From the NCBI GenBank assembly GCA_030629865.1, contig DAOVOC010000052.1, forward strand, positions 1 to 6,430: a stretch of DNA of 6,430 nucleotides. The letters are read 5' to 3'. Both the position numbers and the translations under genes were made by a program. Below are positions 1 through 5,197 of this stretch, one piece after another. Numbering within the stretch: position 1 is the first letter of the stretch; each line of letters starts with the position of its first letter. This DNA is from a bacterium (GTDB lineage Bacteria > Babelota > Babeliae > Babelales > GCA-2401785). A model generated the notes under the pieces. The model searched no databases, was not told the origin of the DNA, and saw only the letters and a list, made by a program, of their open reading frames with translations.

Positions 1-17
1 CAAGGCATTAAACAAAG

Positions 18-758
18 ATGAAACCAACTAATTTTGTATGGCTCACCGCTAAAACACTCATAACTTATTGGCTGTGGGCTATAATAATTCCGCCAACCAT
101 TTTTTGCATGTTGCTAATTGCTCTTCTGCCTGCACACAAACGCTATAAAAATAAATTATTTTTTGCGCTCTCATCTCTTATTTGTAGGATTTTGACAAAA
201 ACACTATTTATTCCCATGAAAATTTCTGGAACAATGCCTGACACAAAAAAAGAACAATTCGTAATCGTCATGAATCACTCATCTAATCTTGATGCTTTTT
301 TTATTGATGGACTCATGCACAAAACACCTCGACTTTGGATGGCAAAAGACTTTGTTGCACATATTCCAATTGTTGGTTTTATTTTTAAAAGAATGCACAT
401 CCTTGTAAATCGCGATCGCGGCTCTGGCGCGGCAAGAGCGCTTATTCGCGCGATAAAATTGGCAAAAAAATTCTCTTCTAATCTAATGCTCTTTCCAGAA
501 GGTACACGAAGTTATGAAGAAAAACTTTTGGAATTCAACCATGGCTTTGTTCGTGCAGCAAGAACTTTAGGTAGAAAAATTTTGCCAATCGCAATCAAGG
601 GAGCAAACAAAATTTTTGTTAAAGACTCACTACTCATAAACTCAAATGCCTGCAAAATTGAACTGGTCATCGGAAACCCAATGACCAGCCATTTTTACGA
701 ATCAGAAGGTGATTTTGCACTACGGATTAAAAACTGGTTTGCAAGCCCAGATATTTAG
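18..758 (+). CDS. plsC: 1-acyl-sn-glycerol-3-phosphate acyltransferase (PlsC/LPLAT family)
   Basis: A 246-residue member of the lysophospholipid acyltransferase family. The expected reaction is transfer of an acyl chain to the sn-2 position of lysophosphatidic acid, giving phosphatidic acid for membrane phospholipid synthesis at the inner membrane. The catalytic HX4D motif is complete (H87 to D92 in NHSSNLD). The substrate-binding FPEGTR motif is at 159-164. A basic stretch around R132-R140 follows the MHILVNRD segment, and LPIAIKG (189-195) matches the fourth family block. Hydrophobic segments at about 15-37 and 46-66 would anchor it in the membrane. Length is normal for the family. The ATG at 18 is the first start after an in-frame TAA at 9-11, but its ribosome binding site is weak (AAGG at 2-5, 12 nt away). 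It converges on the next gene across 15 nt, in which I see no clear terminator hairpin. The family is secure; a different acyl acceptor cannot be excluded. Confidence 0.9.
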   Translation: MKPTNFVWLTAKTLITYWLWAIIIPPTIFCMLLIALLPAHKRYKNKLFFALSSLICRILTKTLFIPMKISGTMPDTKKEQFVIVMNHSSNLDAFFIDGLMHKTPRLWMAKDFVAHIPIVGFIFKRMHILVNRDRGSGAARALIRAIKLAKKFSSNLMLFPEGTRSYEEKLLEFNHGFVRAARTLGRKILPIAIKGANKIFVKDSLLINSNACKIELVIGNPMTSHFYESEGDFALRIKNWFASPDI

Positions 759-773
759 TAATGATTTAATTGT

Positions 774-1532
774 TTATTTTAAAGCATATTCCCTTAGCTC
801 TTTTTTCAAAAGCTCCTCAAAAATTTTAGTGACTAAACAGTTTTCACAAATAAATATCTTTGCTTCTGATTTCCAACAGTTTTTTGCCATATCCCAACAA
901 CAAGCATCTTTCCTGTCTCTTTTTATTTGATTTCGAAGAAATTCTTGCCAACACTCATTGGCACAGTAATAGCTATCATGTCTATTCGGGTTTTTCCAAA
1001 AATTTACAAAATTAATTGCATCATCTTCAGTAAATCCTAAATGTAAAAGTGCAACTAAAATTTTTATGTGTTTTAAAACAATAGCGTTTAGTCGACAAAT
1101 CATTTTGTGAAGACAGATCTTATTCTGATTGTATTGTCGGGAGGGCAACAGCTTTTTATTAACCATCTCATGAAGTTGTTGACACAGATCATACAAATGC
1201 TTTGTTGCTTGTTTATACGTCATTTCCTTGGAGAAAAGGTCTTCTGACAGGCGACCCAATAGAGTGAAAAACTTTAGAAGTTTTTTTTGTTTATCATCAT
1301 TTATTACTTTCACACTAAATATTTTTCTCAAGAGCATTTCAGCCTTATTATTGTCAATCCATGTGCAAGCCCGTAAAACCTTTTCAGGTAAAACCATATC
1401 TCTAGCAATTTGTGCGAAGCTGTCTCCAGAAAGTCGCTCATTGAAATCTCGAGGCATTTTTGACATTGATGACAATGTCGTAGAAATAGAGAGACAACAA
1501 ACAGCAACGTTCAACAAAGCTATTTTATTCAT
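774..1532 (-). CDS. Unrecognised secreted, helical, cysteine-rich protein
   Basis: I do not recognise this 252-residue protein. It begins with MNK and a hydrophobic stretch (residues 4-20), which looks like a Sec signal peptide. VAVC is a poor lipobox, so a lipoprotein is less likely. The rest is rich in Leu, Lys, Glu and Ile and reads as amphipathic helices. Thirteen cysteines are present, and seven fall in the last quarter: C190-x3-C194, the pair C211-C212, C219, then C229-x2-C232, with several Trp nearby (195, 213, 220). This could bind a metal or form disulfides after export. The ATG at 1532 is preferred over an in-frame GTG at 1547 because that GTG lies inside a good Shine-Dalgarno sequence for the ATG. 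It is transcribed divergently from batA and convergently with plsC, so it forms its own unit. Signal peptide, ribosome binding site and protein-like composition support a real gene. The function is unknown. Confidence 0.75.
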   Translation of the reverse strand: MNKIALLNVAVCCLSISTTLSSMSKMPRDFNERLSGDSFAQIARDMVLPEKVLRACTWIDNNKAEMLLRKIFSVKVINDDKQKKLLKFFTLLGRLSEDLFSKEMTYKQATKHLYDLCQQLHEMVNKKLLPSRQYNQNKICLHKMICRLNAIVLKHIKILVALLHLGFTEDDAINFVNFWKNPNRHDSYYCANECWQEFLRNQIKRDRKDACCWDMAKNCWKSEAKIFICENCLVTKIFEELLKKELREYALK

Positions 1533-1540
1533 AATTATAA

Positions 1541-1549
1541 CCCTCACCT
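1541..1549 (-). promoter_or_regulatory. Ribosome binding site deciding the start of the secreted Cys-rich gene
   Basis: On the minus strand this reads AGGTGAGGG and ends 8 nt before the ATG at 1532. The alternative in-frame GTG (1547-1545) lies within this sequence and has no comparable site of its own, so the ATG is the better start. Confidence 0.6.
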
Positions 1550-1642
1550 AAAAACTGACAAACTGAACAACAATATTCCTTCAGCAAATAAATCAACTAA
1601 AAAATATGATCTATAACCTAAAGTGCTACAAACCACGTGTAA

Positions 1643-1726
1643 ATAGGCTAGTCCAATAATTCAGCCAATATTTATCTTATCAATAAGAGTAATTGATTCT
1701 TAGCCTATCATCACATAACATATGTG
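1643..1726. repeat. Cluster of short inverted repeats between divergent genes (possible operators)
   Basis: Four dyads lie in the gap between the Cys-rich gene and batA. ATAGGCTA (1643-1650) is complementary to TAGCCTAT (1701-1708), 50 nt apart. TCTTAT (1675-1680) and ATAAGA (1683-1688) form a 6-bp stem with a 2-nt loop. ATCAAT (1679-1684) pairs with ATTGAT (1692-1697), which competes with the previous stem. CACATA (1712-1717) pairs with TATGTG (1721-1726) around a 3-nt loop. In AT-rich DNA short dyads are expected by chance. The density, and the position upstream of an operon, make a regulator-binding region plausible. No named operator is recognised. Confidence 0.3.
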
Positions 1727-1760
1727 TTGCAGCTGTAAAAAAATCAGAAAAAGCTTAACT

Positions 1761-1790
1761 TATAGTACTTAAATTCAAATCAAAGAGAGA
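1761..1790 (+). promoter_or_regulatory. Weak candidate -10 element and ribosome binding site of batA
   Basis: TATAGT at 1761-1766 resembles a sigma-70 -10 hexamer. The sequence 17 nt upstream is an A run, not a recognisable -35. TTGCAG at 1727-1732 is too far away, with 28 nt between them. GAGAGA (1785-1790) is a plausible ribosome binding site 6 nt before the batA ATG. The ribosome site is reasonable; the promoter is only a guess. The remainder of 1533-1796 shows no open reading frame or RNA gene that I can support. Confidence 0.25.
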
Positions 1791-1796
1791 CGCATC

Positions 1797-2804
1797 ATGC
1801 TTCCATTCCGATTCGCATATCCCCTTATTCTTGCCATCGGAATACCTATTTATTTTTTTATTCTTACAGTAAAAAAATTTTTACCAAGGCACACTTTATA
1901 CCGTTTTCCGCTTACATCATTCCTTGCACGACGAGGATTTGCATCTAAATCATACCGTTCATATATAATGTTCACCATACATACTTTCGCACTCTTACTC
2001 AGTCTACTTTTAGCCGCACGTCCACAGTGGGTGGACACTCGCTCAAAGGTTGATGTCAACGGCGTAGACATAGTTTTAGCACTCGATGTTTCTGGCTCAA
2101 TGGAAATTTTTGATGATCCTCATGACAGACGGCCACGCATCCAGGTCGCAAAAGAAGAAGCAATAAATTTTATTAACAAACGGCCAAATGACCCGATCGG
2201 GCTTGTCGTATTTGCGGTAGACACCCTGTCTCTTGCACCACCAACGCTGGATAAATCTCTGCTACAAGAATCTATCGAAGCTCTAGAAATCGGCTTTGTA
2301 AATCCCAATGGAACCGCGCTTGCACAAGGGCTAGCAACAGCAGTATCCAGGCTTCGCAACTCAAAATCAAAAAGTAAAATTGTCATCCTGCTCACAGATG
2401 GACAACCAACAGGGCGCTCAAAAGTCTCTATAAAACAAGCGATCAAATTGGCAAAACAATATAAGATTAAGGTTTACACAATGGGCATTGGCAACGAAAA
2501 TGGCGGCTATTTCCAACAATTCGGACACATAGTACCAGCAGGCAATCGCCAAGACACCGGAGTCGATAAAAAACTTCTTACACATATCGCAAACGAAACA
2601 GGAGGGCGATTTTTTGCAGCCCAAAACCCAAAAGAAATCCGAGACGTCTACAACACCATTGATAAACTCGAAAAAACAAAACGTGAAGCTGACGTCTTTT
2701 CGCATTACTACGAAGCTTTTTGGTTGTTTGCATTTCCACTTCTTGTATTACTTTGCATAGAAGCATTTTTAAAATTTTGGCTATGGAAAGGACTGGCATG
2801 GTGA
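1797..2804 (+). CDS. batA: BatA-type membrane-anchored von Willebrand factor A protein
   Basis: A 335-residue inner-membrane protein with a VWA domain facing the periplasm, expected to act with BatB, BatC and BatD in the Bat envelope complex. Two N-terminal hydrophobic segments (about 8-24 and 56-73) precede LAARPQW, a junction typical of BatA/BatB. The VWA domain spans about 90-290. The metal-ion-dependent adhesion site is complete: D97-x-S99-x-S101 in DVSGSM, T173 in NGTAL, and D201 in LLTDGQ. The segment KVYTMGIGNENGG (225-237) and the GGRFFAA motif near 269-275 also match the family. A third membrane segment (about 307-325) ends the protein. Length is normal. It is first in the cluster, and batB overlaps its last 7 bases. 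BatA and BatB are paralogues, so the A/B labels rest on gene order and on the YTMGIG style of the domain. Confidence 0.9.
   Translation: MLPFRFAYPLILAIGIPIYFFILTVKKFLPRHTLYRFPLTSFLARRGFASKSYRSYIMFTIHTFALLLSLLLAARPQWVDTRSKVDVNGVDIVLALDVSGSMEIFDDPHDRRPRIQVAKEEAINFINKRPNDPIGLVVFAVDTLSLAPPTLDKSLLQESIEALEIGFVNPNGTALAQGLATAVSRLRNSKSKSKIVILLTDGQPTGRSKVSIKQAIKLAKQYKIKVYTMGIGNENGGYFQQFGHIVPAGNRQDTGVDKKLLTHIANETGGRFFAAQNPKEIRDVYNTIDKLEKTKREADVFSHYYEAFWLFAFPLLVLLCIEAFLKFWLWKGLAW
2787..2792 (+). promoter_or_regulatory. Ribosome binding site of batB inside the end of batA
   Basis: AAAGGA lies 5 nt before the ATG at 2798 and favours that start over in-frame ATGs at 2720 and 2783. Translation is probably coupled, because the batB ATG precedes the batA TGA (2802-2804). 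Confidence 0.6.
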
Positions 2805-3796
2805 CAACTTATTGGCACAACACACATCTTGTCGGATTGTTTATTCCATTATTTGCAGCAATCATAGCCGGAGCAATTTACGCATTTAAAGCCAACTCCC
2901 AAGCGATAAAAAAACTTGCTCACAAAAAGCACAAAACATCGCTCTTTCGCAAGTCTTCACAATTTCGTCGAATTATTAAATTTATACTTTTTGCAGCGTC
3001 TTTAAGTGCCTTCTTTATTGGATTTCTACAGCCACAGTGGGGAGAAAAAGAACAAACCATAACGCACGAGGGCCGCGACATTTTAGTTGCACTCGATATT
3101 TCGCGCAGCATGCTTGCCAAAGATATCTCTCCAAGCCGACTTGAGTTCACAAAACTAAAATTGCGTAACCTACTAGACAGACTAGGCCCAGAAAGGCTCG
3201 CTCTAGTACTGTTTTCGGGCTCAGCATTTGTACAATGCCCATTCACTGGCGATTTTTCTGCATTTAAAATGTTTCTAGATCAAGTTGACACACAATCTAT
3301 TTCTTCTGGCACCACCGCTATCGACCAAGCTCTAGCCAAATCTATGGAACTTTTTGAACGCTGCCCAAGCCGCAAACATAAAATCATTCTTTTAATAACT
3401 GATGGAGAAGACTTTTCGCTCAACTTTCAGTCAACAGTAAAACAAGCACAACAAAATAATGTTAAAGTCATCGCACTTGGGATTGGAACTCCAGAAGGCG
3501 CTCCAGTACCCAAAATTGGCTTTAATGGACGCCAGGCAGGCCATGAGCTAAACGAAGATGGAAGCGTAGCTCTTTCGAAACTTAACGAACCGCTTCTTAA
3601 AGAAATGGCAAAAACACTTGGCGGAAAATACATAAAAACGACATACAACGATTCTGATGTCAAACACATTGCTGCATACATCGAAAAATTTGAAAAAGAA
3701 ACTATTGAAGATCGCAAGATTTCACGCTATGAAGATCAATATCCATGGTTTATGGGCATTGCAGGCATATTATATGCCATCCAATGGCTAATATAA
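2798..3796 (+). CDS. batB: BatB-type membrane-anchored von Willebrand factor A protein
   Basis: A 332-residue paralogue of the preceding protein. Hydrophobic segments at about 10-29 and 58-78 are followed by LQPQWG. The VWA domain spans about 93-295. The MIDAS residues are present: D100-x-S102-x-S104 in DISRSM, T172 or T173 in SGTTAI, and D202 in ITDGED. BatB hallmarks include ERLALVLFSGSAFVQCPFT (132-150), GIGTPEGAPVP (228-238) and the block from NEDGSVALSKLNEPLLKEMA to GGKYIK. A last hydrophobic stretch (316-332, after RYEDQYPW) runs right up to the stop codon. The family usually ends with a similar segment, so the end may be slightly short but not clearly truncated. The ATG at 2798 is chosen for its AAAGGA site and for removing an unlikely 26-residue extension lying within batA. 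batC follows after 15 nt. Confidence 0.92.
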   Translation: MVTTYWHNTHLVGLFIPLFAAIIAGAIYAFKANSQAIKKLAHKKHKTSLFRKSSQFRRIIKFILFAASLSAFFIGFLQPQWGEKEQTITHEGRDILVALDISRSMLAKDISPSRLEFTKLKLRNLLDRLGPERLALVLFSGSAFVQCPFTGDFSAFKMFLDQVDTQSISSGTTAIDQALAKSMELFERCPSRKHKIILLITDGEDFSLNFQSTVKQAQQNNVKVIALGIGTPEGAPVPKIGFNGRQAGHELNEDGSVALSKLNEPLLKEMAKTLGGKYIKTTYNDSDVKHIAAYIEKFEKETIEDRKISRYEDQYPWFMGIAGILYAIQWLI

Positions 3797-3811
3797 AAAC
3801 GAGTATTTGAT

Positions 3812-5182
3812 ATGAGAAAAACAATTAAAATCGCCGCAATTGCAGGTACGACAACCACTCTTGCACTTATAATTTTCTTTTCATTATTTTTTGCAATTAA
3901 TTCCTTACAAAAAACTGCAAAAAACGCATTTGATAAAAAACACTACCAAAAAACACGAAATATTCTTGAAGAACTGCAGACAGAAAACCCAAACAATCCA
4001 CTGCTCAGCTTTAACCTTGGCGTAGCAAATCATAAAGAAAATCGATTTACACAAGCTGAAAAACATTTTCTGCGAGCAGCAACGCTTGCAGAAAAACACC
4101 CAGACCAACAGTTTTTAGAACCAAAAGCATATGCAAATGCAGGCAATAGTAAATTTGCCGACGCAACCAAAGACCTAAAAGAAAACCTCAAATCAAAAGA
4201 AAAAGTTGCAAAAGCAATACAAGAACTCCAAACCGCCGCAAACCACTGCTATGCAGCGCTTAAAAAAGAACCTAAAAACCAGCGTGTAAAAAACAACCTC
4301 AAAGCAATCGAAGACTTGATAGAGCAACTCAAAAAATATCTAGAACAAATAGAAAACGAACCAGAAAAGGCTGAGAACTCACGAAAAGATATTGAAAATA
4401 AGTTAGACCAAAATCAACAAGACCAAAGCCAAAAGCAAGATTCAAAAAAAAGCGATTCTAAAGATAGCCAAAACCAACATAACCCTAACCAACAATCACA
4501 ACAACAAAATTCGCCCGACCAACAAGACCAACAGGGAGAAAACCAAGACCAATCTCAACAAGAAAGCGGCCAGACCCAAGAAAATAATCAACAAAAAGAT
4601 CAAGGTGACAAAAAAGATTCTGATTCAAAAAACAATGACAAGGCTGGCAATTCACAAAAATCATCACCTGGCGGCTCAGGAAACGAAAATCGTGCACGGC
4701 AAGATATGAAAACTCAGGATTTAAGTATGTCGAACACTGGCGACCAGATGGATGATTCTCAAAATGGAGAAAAAACCGAAGAAGAAAAAGAAGGAACTGG
4801 AAACAATGATGAAAACAAGCCAGGAGAACAAGAAAATTCAGCAGGAGCTACACAGAAAGAACCCGAAAAAGACAGTGAAGAATTTTCTGAGCTGATGTCT
4901 AAAAACCAAGACGCAAAAAAGGATGGACAAGCAAACGAAAAGCCAGAACAAGATAGCGGGCAGGCAAATAGCCAGGCACCATCCATGGCATCAAATGGTA
5001 CTGATGATTCACAAACATCCTCACAGAACATGGTTAACGTTCAAGAGCTTATGGAAGAGAGAGGCTCAAAATTACTACTCGATCAACTAGACAACAATGA
5101 AGCCCAACTTCAAAAACGTCGTATTCTTGCGCTTAGCAAAGGCACTGCACCCGTTCAAAACTACGGGCAAAAATCGTGGTAA
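3812..5182 (+). CDS. batC: BatC-type TPR protein with very long polar low-complexity linker
   Basis: A 456-residue protein in the BatC position. MRKTIK and a hydrophobic stretch (about 7-29) form a membrane anchor or uncleaved signal. TPR-like helices follow: 33-63, a clear repeat at 64-97 (LGVANHKENRFTQAEKHFLRAA), and a third at about 105-165 interrupted by a Lys-rich insert (PKAYANAGNSKFADA, then AANHCYAALKKEPKNQRV). Residues 166-185 look like a coiled coil. Residues 196-408 are low-complexity, dominated by Q, N, D, E, K, S and G. The tail (about 410-456) is ordered again, with LLLDQLDNNEAQLQKRR and a terminal Trp. This recalls the end of Bacteroidetes BatC proteins (LL-x2-L-x3-E and a final W). 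The TPRs probably bind the VWA partners. The only cysteine is C146. The start has a weak GAG site 8 nt upstream; no better start is seen. The assignment rests on TPRs, tail and position, since the linker itself carries no homology signal. Confidence 0.82.
   Translation: MRKTIKIAAIAGTTTTLALIIFFSLFFAINSLQKTAKNAFDKKHYQKTRNILEELQTENPNNPLLSFNLGVANHKENRFTQAEKHFLRAATLAEKHPDQQFLEPKAYANAGNSKFADATKDLKENLKSKEKVAKAIQELQTAANHCYAALKKEPKNQRVKNNLKAIEDLIEQLKKYLEQIENEPEKAENSRKDIENKLDQNQQDQSQKQDSKKSDSKDSQNQHNPNQQSQQQNSPDQQDQQGENQDQSQQESGQTQENNQQKDQGDKKDSDSKNNDKAGNSQKSSPGGSGNENRARQDMKTQDLSMSNTGDQMDDSQNGEKTEEEKEGTGNNDENKPGEQENSAGATQKEPEKDSEEFSELMSKNQDAKKDGQANEKPEQDSGQANSQAPSMASNGTDDSQTSSQNMVNVQELMEERGSKLLLDQLDNNEAQLQKRRILALSKGTAPVQNYGQKSW
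4397..5035 (+). repeat. Low-complexity A-rich, T-poor coding tract in batC
   Basis: This stretch encodes residues 196-408 of BatC. Short irregular units such as DQQDQQ, QDQSQQ and SKKSDSKDSQ recur without a fixed period, so it is not a clean tandem repeat. The first half is Q/N/S/D-rich. The second half shifts to acidic E/D/G/K-rich sequence. The plus strand is rich in A and poor in T here, which leaves long stop-free antisense frames that are unlikely to be genes. Confidence 0.7.
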
Positions 5183-5187
5183 AGGAG
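5183..5187 (+). promoter_or_regulatory. Strong ribosome binding site of batD
   Basis: AGGAG begins directly after the batC TAA and lies 10 nt before the ATG at 5198. It is the best Shine-Dalgarno match in the operon. It fixes the batD start upstream of the inserted repeat, instead of at an in-frame TTG at 5273 that has no such site. Confidence 0.65.
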
Positions 5188-5197
5188 ACTGTTTGAT

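Noticed and set aside
759..773. Shared bidirectional terminator between plsC and the Cys-rich gene
   Set aside because: The 15-nt gap and its flanks are AT-rich, but I find no stem long enough to call.
709..930. Plus-strand frame across the plsC end and the Cys-rich gene
   Set aside because: Overlaps two better-supported genes, lacks a ribosome site, and reads as antisense of the 774-1532 protein.
1228..1551. Plus-strand frame antisense to the Cys-rich gene
   Set aside because: Opposes a gene with signal peptide and Shine-Dalgarno sequence; its own translation shows no domain or signal.
2720..2797. A longer batB starting at ATG 2720 or ATG 2783
   Set aside because: The extension lies inside the batA membrane segment, adds no family-like sequence, and lacks a ribosome site as good as AAAGGA before 2798.
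4485..5031. Minus-strand frames in batC (4485-4697 and 4759-5031)
   Set aside because: They arise from the A-rich, T-poor bias of the low-complexity tract, which removes antisense stops. The proteins are Phe/Ser/Val-rich without motifs.
4397..5035. CRISPR array or true tandem repeat in the Q/N-rich tract
   Set aside because: Units are short and irregular, with no constant repeat and spacer lengths; the tract is coding low complexity.
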